DNA of 64,000 nucleotides from Bradyrhizobium algeriense (lineage in GTDB: Bacteria; Pseudomonadota; Alphaproteobacteria; Rhizobiales; Xanthobacteraceae), in contig NZ_PYCN01000005.1 of the NCBI RefSeq assembly GCF_003062295.1, positions 124,001-188,000 on the forward strand. Reading direction: 5' to 3'. This document shows positions 1-7,401 of this stretch, piece by piece. Under the pieces are notes generated by a model that was given only the letters and a program-made list of their open reading frames with translations, ran no database searches and was not told the origin of the DNA. The position numbers were made by a program, and so were the translations under genes. Each line of letters starts with the position of its first letter. Within the stretch, counting starts at the first letter, position 1.

Positions 1-794
1 ATGAACAATCCGACGAACACGTGGGGCAACGCCGCCGGTATGGCGACCTTGAGCACGAGGAACGACGGCTTGGCGCCGAGCGTTCGGGCCACGTCGTAAT
101 AGGCGTTGCTGACGCTCGCGACGCCCGACCAGGTGAGCACCGTCACCGGAAAGCCGGTCGCCAGCGCGATCAGGAACGTGCTGGCGCTCCAGCTCGAGGG
201 AAAGGTGAAGAAGGCGATCGGAAGCCACGCCGTTGCCGGCAGTGGACCGATGAAGCGCAGTACCGGGTGTACCCAGTAACCGACGCTTCGCGACCAGCCG
301 ATTGAAACCCCGGTCAGGAAGCCGACGGTGGCCCCAATAACATAGCCGCCGAGCTGCAGCTTCACCGACGCGAAGACGCTATCGAGCAGTTTCGGCAGAT
401 CGTCGGTATAGACTTCGAGAATGGCCTGCGGCGGCGGGAAAAACGGCAACGGCAGCCACGCAAACTTTGCGGTCGCGACCTCCCACAGCGTCAGGAACAG
501 ACCGAGCGCGACAAGCCACGGCGCGCGGCGACGCAGGGCGGGCCCCGCGGGCCCAAGGAAGTCGGCGCTCAGCGTACCGAACAGCGCCACCGCTGCGATC
601 ACGAACGCGGCAATGCCGAGCGCGTAAGTCCGCGACCAGTCGCCGAGGTCCGGCCACCACAGGCATGACAGGCCGAACGCTATCCACGCAGCGGCCGCGG
701 CAACCCCGATGCCGGAGCTTTTCAGCCAATCGCCGATCGCTTCCGCACGAGAGCTGGATGCGCGCGAGCCCTCGACGGAAATCGCATCAGACAC
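1..794 (-). CDS. ABC transporter permease, SsuC/TauC type (partial, runs off the window start)
   Basis: Inner-membrane permease of an ABC importer for small organosulfur- or thiamine-precursor-like solutes. I translated it by hand from the minus strand; the frame is open to the window edge, so the C-terminus is missing. The GTG start at 794 overlaps the stop of the binding-protein gene (787-1887), which indicates translational coupling. Several hydrophobic segments are visible, and near the edge lies the cytoplasmic loop that docks on the ATPase (the EAA-like stretch DVARTLGAKPS followed by IPAALPHVF). The N-terminal extension of about 90 residues before the usual core carries extra hydrophobic segments. 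The ATPase is presumably beyond position 1. Substrate unknown. Confidence 0.8.
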   Translation of the reverse strand, partial: MSDAISVEGSRASSSRAEAIGDWLKSSGIGVAAAAAWIAFGLSCLWWPDLGDWSRTYALGIAAFVIAAVALFGTLSADFLGPAGPALRRRAPWLVALGLFLTLWEVATAKFAWLPLPFFPPPQAILEVYTDDLPKLLDSVFASVKLQLGGYVIGATVGFLTGVSIGWSRSVGYWVHPVLRFIGPLPATAWLPIAFFTFPSSWSASTFLIALATGFPVTVLTWSGVASVSNAYYDVARTLGAKPSFLVLKVAIPAALPHVFVGLF

Positions 795-1887
795 CGAATA
801 CGTCGACATAGATCTTCTCCGCGAATTTGGCCGTATCCGTGCTCGGCTTGAAGACCGAAACCGTCTTCAGATCATCAGCGTAACCCTTCAATTCGCGCTT
901 GAGCACGTCGCCAACGGGATGATGGTGATGGGTATGGTAGCGCGCCATCGCTTCGAGATCGGCCAGCGTCGCCGCCTTTGGCGCATAGGGCTGGAACGAT
1001 TTCGCAGCCTTGTCCGGGTTCTGCGCGGTGAACATCGCCGCATCCAGCAGCGCCTGTGTGATGGCGCGGGCGAACTGCGGCTCGTCGCGCACCAGACTGC
1101 CGCGCAGCCCGAGGATGCAGCAGCTCTTGTCTCGGTATTCGCCATCGAGATTGGAGGCGACTTCCTTGTACTGGGTATCCTTCAGCCAGAGATGGGCAAG
1201 CGGATCCGAAGCCAGGAACGCCTGAACCTCGCCTTTCTCGACGGCGAGGTTGAGAAGATTCCCGGGATAGGCGCGCCAGTCGACTTCCTTGTTGGGATCG
1301 ATGCCCTGCTTGGCGAGCTGGATCGAGAAAAAGTTCTTGTCGGGCCCGGCGAGATCGCCGACGGCGACGATCTTGCCCTTGAGATCGGCGAGCTTGTCGA
1401 CACCGGAACTGGTACGCGTCAGCACGCGCATGCAGCCGCCATGAGTGCCCGCTGCGATCTTGACGTCAAACCCCTGCTCCAGCGGCTTCAGCCAGCGCAG
1501 CGCCATGCCAAGGCCGGCATCGGACTTGCCGGTCGCGATCGCCTCCAGCAACTGATCGGTCGAGCCGCTGTAGTTGATGAGTTCGACGTCGAGATTGTGT
1601 TTCTGGAAAAAGCCGTACTCGATCGCGATCGGAACCGGCGCGAGGCAAACCGCGCCGGCATTCCACGAGAGTTTCAATTTGCGCGGCGTGCCTGTGACGG
1701 GCGACGCATCCGACGCCGTCCTGCAGATCGAAAATTCCGAAAAGTCGATCGTGGGCGTTGCAGTGCGAAACGGCAGCGCCTGCGCGCCGATAACACCGAA
1801 CGGCGCCGCCAGCGCTGCGGCCGCACCAGAGCGCAACAGCGTTCGCCGGTCCAGCAAGGGTCTGCCGGGCTGCTTTTCTTCTGACAT
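787..1887 (-). CDS. ABC transporter substrate-binding protein, NMT1/SsuA-like, Tat-exported
   Basis: Periplasmic binding protein (366 aa) feeding the permease encoded immediately downstream. The N-terminus has a twin-arginine signal (RR at residues 14-15, then a hydrophobic Ala-rich stretch ending near ALPF, residue 40). The body reads as a family member of the NMT1/SsuA type: KLSWNAGAVCLAPVPIAIEYGFF is followed by the typical LINYSGSTDQLLEAIATGKSD region (given here in fragments). I chose the ATG at 1887 instead of an upstream start at 1956 because AAGGAG sits 8 bases before it and the twin-arginine signal then lies at the N-terminus. These binding proteins serve alkanesulfonates, nitrate, pyrimidine precursors or aromatic sulfonates; nothing here separates these options. 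Confidence 0.85.
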   Translation of the reverse strand: MSEEKQPGRPLLDRRTLLRSGAAAALAAPFGVIGAQALPFRTATPTIDFSEFSICRTASDASPVTGTPRKLKLSWNAGAVCLAPVPIAIEYGFFQKHNLDVELINYSGSTDQLLEAIATGKSDAGLGMALRWLKPLEQGFDVKIAAGTHGGCMRVLTRTSSGVDKLADLKGKIVAVGDLAGPDKNFFSIQLAKQGIDPNKEVDWRAYPGNLLNLAVEKGEVQAFLASDPLAHLWLKDTQYKEVASNLDGEYRDKSCCILGLRGSLVRDEPQFARAITQALLDAAMFTAQNPDKAAKSFQPYAPKAATLADLEAMARYHTHHHHPVGDVLKRELKGYADDLKTVSVFKPSTDTAKFAEKIYVDVFGV

Positions 1888-2173
1888 TCTTCTTCTCCTT
1901 ATGCGGCAGGCACGCGACCACGCTCGCGCAACGCAGGGCGCGATGCCGCCTGGCACCGTGAATTGTTTGATTTGGTTCAGTCCCGACGAGAGTTTCTGCT
2001 GCTCGTTCCGCTGAAGTTGACGCTCAAGATGATGCGCGGCAACAATGGGATCGTCAATAAAATGGAATTTTGAATGTTGAAACGGACGGAGAGTTTATCT
2101 CCCTGTTCCTCACCTCCGACGGTCGAACGATTTTCGCGCGGCCGGTTTCGGCTCAACGCATAGGCAGAACCAC
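1888..2173. promoter_or_regulatory. divergent intergenic region with a weak minus-strand promoter candidate
   Basis: This 286-base spacer separates the minus-strand ABC operon from the plus-strand SDR gene. On the minus strand TTGACG (2057-2052) is followed after 17 bases by CATCAT (2034-2029), a possible sigma-70 promoter for the ABC operon; the -10 match is poor. No convincing plus-strand promoter or operator was found. Confidence 0.25.
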
Positions 2174-2953
2174 ATGCAAGTCACGATGAAGGATAGAGTC
2201 GCTGTCGTCACCGGCGGCAGCAAGGGCCTTGGGCTCGCGGTTGCAAGGCAATTCGCCGCATCCGGGGCCAAAGTGGCGATCCTCGCGCGCGGTGCCGCCG
2301 ACCTGAAGGCGGCACGGGAACTGCTCGCGAAGGATGACGTTGATGTCCGCGACTATGTCTGCGACGTCGCCAAGGCTGCCGACATTGCCAAGGCGCATGA
2401 GAAGATCACAACCGATCTCGGCCCGGTCGATATTCTCGTCAACAACGCCGGCACGGCGCGGACGATGGCGTTCGAAAACATCTCTGACGAAGCCTGGCAG
2501 GAAGACCTCGACCTCAAACTGTTTGCTGCGATCCGTTTCTCCAGGCTGGTCTGGCCGGGCATGAAGGCGCGCAAATGGGGCCGCATCATCAACGTGCTCA
2601 ACACCTACGCCAAGGCGCCGGCGGCATCCTCGGCGCCTACCTCGGTATCGCGGGCGGCCGGCATGGCGCTGACCAAGGTGATGGCTGGCGAAGGCGGCGA
2701 GCACAACATCCTGGTCAATGCCATGCTTGTCGGCCTGATCATGAGCGATCAATGGGTGAAGCGGCACGCGGCGCAGGCGCCGGACACGGATTTTGAGGTG
2801 TTCGCCAAAAACCTCGCCAAGGGTACCCCGCTGGGGCGCATCGGCACGGCGGAGGAATTCGCCAATCTGGCCTGCTTCCTCGCCTCCGAGCAGGGATCGT
2901 TCATCACCGGCACCGCCATCAATGTCGATGGCGGCCGTTCGCCGGTGGTGTAA
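2174..2953 (+). CDS. SDR-family protein with altered catalytic residues
   Basis: Short-chain dehydrogenase/reductase fold protein of 259 aa. The NAD(P)-binding glycine motif is intact (TGGSKGLG, residues 13-20) and so is NNAG (90-93), so cofactor binding is likely. The catalytic YxxxK is not present in its expected place: the segment that aligns with it reads TSVSR (156-160), and the position of the catalytic Ser is Asn/Thr (NVLNTYAK, 140-147). The family C-terminus (GTAINVDGG) is normal, so this is not a frameshift artefact. It stands alone, divergent from the ABC operon. It may use different chemistry or be a non-catalytic or specialised reductase. No strong RBS decides between the ATGs at 2174 and 2186. 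Confidence 0.8.
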   Translation: MQVTMKDRVAVVTGGSKGLGLAVARQFAASGAKVAILARGAADLKAARELLAKDDVDVRDYVCDVAKAADIAKAHEKITTDLGPVDILVNNAGTARTMAFENISDEAWQEDLDLKLFAAIRFSRLVWPGMKARKWGRIINVLNTYAKAPAASSAPTSVSRAAGMALTKVMAGEGGEHNILVNAMLVGLIMSDQWVKRHAAQAPDTDFEVFAKNLAKGTPLGRIGTAEEFANLACFLASEQGSFITGTAINVDGGRSPVV

Positions 2954-2984
2954 GGACGCATTGGCGTTGAAGGCGCGGCGCGTT

Positions 2985-3131
2985 CAAATTACCTCGCCCC
3001 GCGTGCGGGGAGAAGTCTAAGTTCGCGCTAGCGAATTTCGGGTAAGGAGGGCACTCCGCGAGTACCTCTCTAGCGAGGTTGCAGAGGCAGCCCCTCACCC
3101 CAACCCTCTCCCCGTGAAGAACGGGGAGAGG
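2985..3131. repeat. Bradyrhizobium-type intergenic palindromic repeat and probable terminator of the HU gene
   Basis: Right part: CCTCTCCCCGT (3105-3115), loop GAAGA, ACGGGGAGAGG (3121-3131), a perfect 11-bp stem ending 9 bases past the HU stop, so it can terminate HU transcription on the minus strand although no long T run follows. Left part: GCCCCGC-GT-GCGGGG around 2996-3010 resembles the same element. The sequence between holds further GC-rich short palindromes. Such elements are repeated across genomes of this family (from memory). Confidence 0.6.
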
Positions 3132-3140
3132 TAGAGATTC

Positions 3141-3440
3141 TTAAACCGCGTCCTTGGCGGCCTTGACCGGGCGGGCCCGGACGATCTTGCGGGCCGGCTT
3201 GGCCTTGAACATCATTTCCTCGCCCGTGAAGGGGTTGGTGCCCTTCCGAGCCTTGGTCGCGGGCTTCTTGACCACGACGAACTTTGCGAAGCCGGGGACG
3301 AGGAATACCCCGTTCTTCTTGAGCTCCTTGTGGCCGACGTCAACGAGCGCTTCCATCACGCCCTTGACCTCTTTCTTCGAAACTTCGGTGGTGGTCGCGA
3401 TCTTCTCGATCAGCTGCGACTTAGACATTTGGGTAGCCAT
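3141..3440 (-). CDS. HU-family DNA-binding nucleoid protein
   Basis: Histone-like protein of 99 aa that binds and bends DNA as a dimer. The family signature with the DNA-intercalating proline arm is present (KGTNPFTGEE, around residues 66-75) and the N-terminal helix-turn-helix dimerisation region starts MSKSQLIEKIA. The C-terminus is a short Lys/Arg/Ala-rich tail (KAKPARKIVRARPVKAAKDAV), longer than in Escherichia coli HU (90 aa), common in alphaproteobacteria. The start at 3440 has GGAG 6 bases upstream; MSKSQ at 3428 is an alternative. Single-gene unit, with a stem-loop in its 5' leader and a hairpin just after its stop. Confidence 0.93.
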   Translation of the reverse strand: MATQMSKSQLIEKIATTTEVSKKEVKGVMEALVDVGHKELKKNGVFLVPGFAKFVVVKKPATKARKGTNPFTGEEMMFKAKPARKIVRARPVKAAKDAV

Positions 3441-3866
3441 GGTTGCTCCATTGATTCTGGCACAGGCGACGATATGGCGGAAACCGCCTAAAAAACAGGG
3501 TTTCCGACATTCTGCACAACTATCTCGCTAATCGAGTTGCACTGATTCGTCCAATTTTGGCTGGTTTTTAGGCCTCCGAAGCTGTGCGGAGCCTTATTTT
3601 AGGGGGATTCCGCCACTCCTGAGGGCCCCTTTCCGGACAATCTCAGACTGCCGGGCGGCCCGTGCCTCTATTCTGACGGGCCTTGATTTCGCCCCCTAGC
3701 GAAAAAACGAGCAGGCCGATGACGCGCTGAGCATGTTGTTTTCAGGAAGGATTTTCCGCTTCACATCGCGATTAGAAAATGACTCGCGTTCCCGTTCCAT
3801 CGTAACATCCCTCGCAAGGCGGACGCGTGAACGGTTCGCCATTAATAGTGTGTCTGGAGACTTCGC
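3441..3866. promoter_or_regulatory. 426-base divergent intergenic region; stem-loop in the HU leader
   Basis: The region separates HU (minus) from the peptide importer (plus). Near HU, GGAAACC (3479-3485) and GGTTTCC (3499-3505) form a 7-bp inverted repeat with a 13-base loop, about 40 bases before the HU start, so it would be in the HU mRNA leader. Further up, on the minus strand, TTGGAC followed after 17 bases by TTAGCG is a weak promoter candidate, and an imperfect dyad (CAACT...AGTTG) overlaps it. In the half next to the importer I see no firm promoter; GGAG about 8 bases before the ATG at 3867 serves as RBS. Confidence 0.35.
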
Positions 3867-5483
3867 ATGGATTTGACGCGCCTTGAGATCAATCGCCGCA
3901 CCGCGCTGCTGACGTCGGCGGCCATCGCGGCCAACGTGATCAATCCGATGCGGGCCTTTGCCCAGGAAACCCCGCGCAAGGGCGGCGTGTTCAACGTCCA
4001 TTACGGCGCCGAGCAGCGCCAGCTCAATCCGAGCATCCAGGCTTCCACCGGCGTCTACATCATCGGCGGCAAGATCCAGGAAAACCTCGTCGATCTCGAC
4101 GCCAACGGCCAGCCGGTCGGCGTGCTCGCCGAAAGCTGGGAGGCCTCGCCCGACGGCAAGACGGTGACGTTCAAGCTGCGCAAGGGCATCAACTGGCACG
4201 ACGGCAAACCGTTCACCTCGGCCGACGTCGAATTCACCGCCATGAACATGTGGAAGAAGATCCTCAATTACGGATCGACGCTGCAGCTCTTCCTGACCGC
4301 GGTCGAAACGCCGGACGCCCAAACCGCGATCTTCAGGTACGAGCGGCCGATGCCGTTGAACTTGCTGCTCCGCGCCCTGCCCGACCTCGGCTACATCTCG
4401 GCCAAGCATCTTTATGAGAGCGGCGATATCCGCCAGAACCCGACCAACCTCGCTCCCGTCGGCACCGGCCCGTTCAAGTTCGTCAAATATGAGCGCGGAC
4501 AATATGTCATCGCCGACCGCAATCCCGACTACTGGCGCCCGAACGCGCCCTATCTCGACCGGATCGTCTGGCGCGTGATCACCGATCGCGCCGCGGCTGC
4601 GGCGCAGATGGAGGCCGGCGAACTGCATTACTCGCCGTTCTCCGGCCTGACGATCTCGGATCTCGCGCGGCTCGGCAAGGACAAGCGCTTCATCGTCTCC
4701 ACCAAGGGCAATGAAGGCAACGCGCGCACCAATACGCTCGAGTTCAACTTCCGCCGCAAGGAAATGTCCGACATCCGGGTTCGCCGCGCGATTGCGCATG
4801 CGATCAACGTGCCGTTCTTCATCGACAATTTCCTTGGCGATTTCGCCAAGCTCGGTACCGGGCCGATCCCCTCGACCTCGGCCGACTTCTATCCGGGTGC
4901 GAACACGCCGCAATACCCGTACGACAAGGCTAAGGCCGCAGCGCTGCTGGACGAAGCCGGCTTCAAGGCAGCCCGTGGCGGCACGCGCTTCTCAGTCAAA
5001 CTGCTTCCCGCGCCGTGGGGCGAGGACATCTCGCTGTGGTCGACCTTCATCCAGCAGTCACTGGGTGAAATCGGCATCCCCGTCGATATCGTGCGCAACG
5101 ACGGCGGCGGCTTCCTCAAGCAGGTTTATGACGAACATGCCTTCGATCTCGCCACCGGCTGGCACCAGTACCGCAACGATCCCGCCGTCTCGACCACGGT
5201 CTGGTATCGCTCGGGCCAGCCCAAGGGCGCGCCCTGGACCAACCAGTGGGGCTGGGAAGACAAGGCGGTCGACAAGACCATCGACGATGCCGCGACCGAA
5301 GTCGATCCGGCCAAGCGCAAGGCGCTCTACGCCCAGTTCGTCAAGGAAGTGAATACGGAGCTGCCGGTCTGGATGCCGATTGAGCAGATCTTCGTCACCA
5401 CGATTACGGCGAAGGCACGCAACCACTCCAACACCCCGCGCTGGGGCTCGACGAGCTGGCACGATCTTTGGCTTACAGCATGA
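3867..5483 (+). CDS. ABC transporter substrate-binding protein, peptide/nickel type (SBP_bac_5)
   Basis: Periplasmic receptor of 538 aa for a peptide-type ABC importer. The start is preceded by GGAG. RR at residues 10-11 followed by a hydrophobic stretch up to AFAQE (about residue 33) looks like a Tat signal. The mature part shows the family landmarks: NVHYGAEQRQLNP near the N-terminus, the segment LAESWEASPDGKTVTFKLRKG in the usual place (quoted in part), GTGPFKFVKYERG, and a C-terminal WMPIEQI. It is the first gene of a four-gene operon with two permeases and a fused ATPase. Related receptors bind oligopeptides, but also opines, glycosides or metal complexes; the ligand is not predictable here. 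Confidence 0.93.
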   Translation: MDLTRLEINRRTALLTSAAIAANVINPMRAFAQETPRKGGVFNVHYGAEQRQLNPSIQASTGVYIIGGKIQENLVDLDANGQPVGVLAESWEASPDGKTVTFKLRKGINWHDGKPFTSADVEFTAMNMWKKILNYGSTLQLFLTAVETPDAQTAIFRYERPMPLNLLLRALPDLGYISAKHLYESGDIRQNPTNLAPVGTGPFKFVKYERGQYVIADRNPDYWRPNAPYLDRIVWRVITDRAAAAAQMEAGELHYSPFSGLTISDLARLGKDKRFIVSTKGNEGNARTNTLEFNFRRKEMSDIRVRRAIAHAINVPFFIDNFLGDFAKLGTGPIPSTSADFYPGANTPQYPYDKAKAAALLDEAGFKAARGGTRFSVKLLPAPWGEDISLWSTFIQQSLGEIGIPVDIVRNDGGGFLKQVYDEHAFDLATGWHQYRNDPAVSTTVWYRSGQPKGAPWTNQWGWEDKAVDKTIDDAATEVDPAKRKALYAQFVKEVNTELPVWMPIEQIFVTTITAKARNHSNTPRWGSTSWHDLWLTA

Positions 5484-5522
5484 TCCGGAAAAGTGGACTC
5501 CGGTTTTCCGAAGAGATCATGC
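5478..5522. repeat. palindromic repeat GCATGATC-CGGAAAA type overlapping a stop codon
   Basis: Nested inverted repeat: outer arms GCATGATC (5478-5485) and GATCATGC (5515-5522), inner arms CGGAAAA (5486-5492) and TTTTCCG (5504-5510). The outer left arm supplies the TGA stop (5481-5483) of the binding-protein gene. It resembles an element scattered widely in Bradyrhizobium-like genomes (recalled, not searched). In this operon it could form an mRNA stem-loop after the receptor gene, which usually needs more transcript than the permeases. Confidence 0.65.
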
Positions 5523-5591
5523 TCAAACAAAAAAGAAAGCGGAATGACGAAAGCCATCGCGCGCTGACGCCTTATCCGACAAGATAGGCGT

Positions 5592-6566
5592 ATGCGTATC
5601 CTCGGCCTTGCGGGGCGGCGGCTGGCCGCCTCGATCCCGACTCTAATACTGATCCTGATCGGCGTGTTTCTGCTGCTGCAGTTCGCGCCGGGCGATACCG
5701 TCGACGCCATGATGGCGCAGATGGGCGGCGGCGACGCCGCGACCGCCAAGGAGCTGCGAAAATTCTATGGCCTCGACCTCTCGATCCCGGCCCAGCTCGG
5801 CAATTATCTGTGGCGGCTGGTGCGGCTCGATCTCGGCTTCTCCTCGATCTACGGCAAGCCGGTGGCCTCGGTCATTCTGGAACGGCTGCCGCCGACGATC
5901 CTCTTGATGACGGCGTCGCTGTCGTTCGCGTTCTTCTTTGGGCTCGTGTTCGGCGTGATCGCCGCCCGCGGCGTCAACCGCTGGCCGGATACGCTGATCT
6001 CGACGCTCGGCCTGATCTTCTACGCCACGCCCTCGTTCTGGTTCGGATTGATGGCCATCGTCGTGTTCTCGGTCTACCTGCAATGGCTGCCGCCGGGCGG
6101 TTTCGAGGACATCGGCACGGTGCGGACCGGGATCTGGCGCGTGTTCGATATCGCCAGCCATCTGGTGCTGCCAACGCTGACGCTGGGGCTGATCTTTCTG
6201 GCGATTTACCTGCGCATCATGCGCGCCTCGATGCTGGAAGTGCTCAACCTCGATTATGTCCGGACCGCACGTGCAAAGGGCCTCGACGAGACGCGCGTGG
6301 TGACGCGGCATGTGCTGCGCAATGCGCTGTTGCCGATGGTGACGCTGATCGGGCTGCAGGCCGGCACCATGCTCGGCGGATCGGTGGTGGTCGAAAGCGT
6401 GTTCTCGCTGCCGGGCCTCGGGCGGCTCGCCTATGAATCGGTGGTGCAGCGCGACCTCAATACGCTGCTCGGAATCGTGTTCGTCTCCGCGCTGCTCGTC
6501 ATCATCGTGAACTTCGTCGTCGACCTCATTTATGCGCGGCTCGATCCGCGCATTACGGCGGGTTGA
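5592..6566 (+). CDS. ABC transporter permease, DppB/OppB type
   Basis: First inner-membrane permease (324 aa) of the peptide-type importer. About six hydrophobic helices are apparent. The DppB signature is clear: an N-terminal helix with LLLQFAPGDTVD, the conserved EAA loop (LDYVRTARAKGLDETRV, about 220-236) and the C-terminal GGSVVVESVFSLPGLGRL (written in part). It lies 108 bases after the receptor gene, behind a palindromic repeat, and its stop is 4 bases before the next permease start. Works as a heterodimer with that permease. Confidence 0.93.
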   Translation: MRILGLAGRRLAASIPTLILILIGVFLLLQFAPGDTVDAMMAQMGGGDAATAKELRKFYGLDLSIPAQLGNYLWRLVRLDLGFSSIYGKPVASVILERLPPTILLMTASLSFAFFFGLVFGVIAARGVNRWPDTLISTLGLIFYATPSFWFGLMAIVVFSVYLQWLPPGGFEDIGTVRTGIWRVFDIASHLVLPTLTLGLIFLAIYLRIMRASMLEVLNLDYVRTARAKGLDETRVVTRHVLRNALLPMVTLIGLQAGTMLGGSVVVESVFSLPGLGRLAYESVVQRDLNTLLGIVFVSALLVIIVNFVVDLIYARLDPRITAG

Positions 6567-6570
6567 AGCG

Positions 6571-7401
6571 ATGGATGCGGTCAAGCGCTATTTCCGAAGC
6601 CCCGCCGCCGTCGCCGGCCTGATCCTGCTCGCGATCGTGATCGCCATGGCGATCTCGGCCGGCTTTCTCTATCCGCGCGATCCGCTCGCGCTCGCCGGCC
6701 GCCCCCTGATCTGGCCGTTCGCCAATCCGCGCTTCCTGCTCGGCACCGATAATTCAGGGCGCGATATCGCCGCCCAGATTTTCTATGGCGCGCGGATTTC
6801 GCTTTTGATCGGCGGCGTCGCTACCGCGATTGCGATCCTGATCGGCATCCTGGTCGGCGCCTTCGCCGGCTATTACGGCGGCTGGGTCGACAATGTACTG
6901 ATGCGGGTTACCGAGGCGTTCCAGACGCTGCCGAACTTCGTGCTGCTGCTGGTGCTGGTCGCCGTGTTCGGCTCGACGCTCACCACCGTCACCATCGCAG
7001 TCGGCGTGGTGTCGTGGCCGGCGCCGGCGCGGCTGACCCGCGCGGAATTTTTGTCCTTGCGCAACCGCGAATTCGTCCAGGCCGGGCGAACGCTGGGGAT
7101 GAAAAACATCCAGCTCATCTTTGGCGAGATCCTGCCCAACGCCCTGCCGCCGGTGATCGTCTACGCCAGCGTGGTGATGGCGGTAGCGATACTCCTCGAA
7201 AGCGCGCTCGCCTTCCTGCGGCTGTCCGATCCCAATGTGGCGTCATGGGGCAACCTGATCGGGCTGGGCCGCGACGTGCTGCGGGTGCAATGGTATGTCT
7301 CGGCGATCCCCGGCATCGCCATCCTCGTCACCGTGCTCGCGGTGTCGCTGGTCGGCCAGGGGCTCAACGATGCGCTCAATCCGAGGCTGAAGGGCCGATG
7401 A
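6571..7401 (+). CDS. ABC transporter permease, DppC/OppC type
   Basis: Second permease (276 aa) of the importer. I use the ATG at 6571, four bases after the stop of the first permease; a longer frame from 6532 would overlap that gene and adds residues foreign to the family. Landmarks: FLLGTDNSGRDIAAQ in the first periplasmic region, the EAA loop FVQAGRTLGMKNIQLI, and SALAFLRLSDPNVASWG near the C-terminus. Its TGA overlaps the ATG of the ATPase gene (ATGA), typical of translational coupling. Confidence 0.93.
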   Translation: MDAVKRYFRSPAAVAGLILLAIVIAMAISAGFLYPRDPLALAGRPLIWPFANPRFLLGTDNSGRDIAAQIFYGARISLLIGGVATAIAILIGILVGAFAGYYGGWVDNVLMRVTEAFQTLPNFVLLLVLVAVFGSTLTTVTIAVGVVSWPAPARLTRAEFLSLRNREFVQAGRTLGMKNIQLIFGEILPNALPPVIVYASVVMAVAILLESALAFLRLSDPNVASWGNLIGLGRDVLRVQWYVSAIPGIAILVTVLAVSLVGQGLNDALNPRLKGR

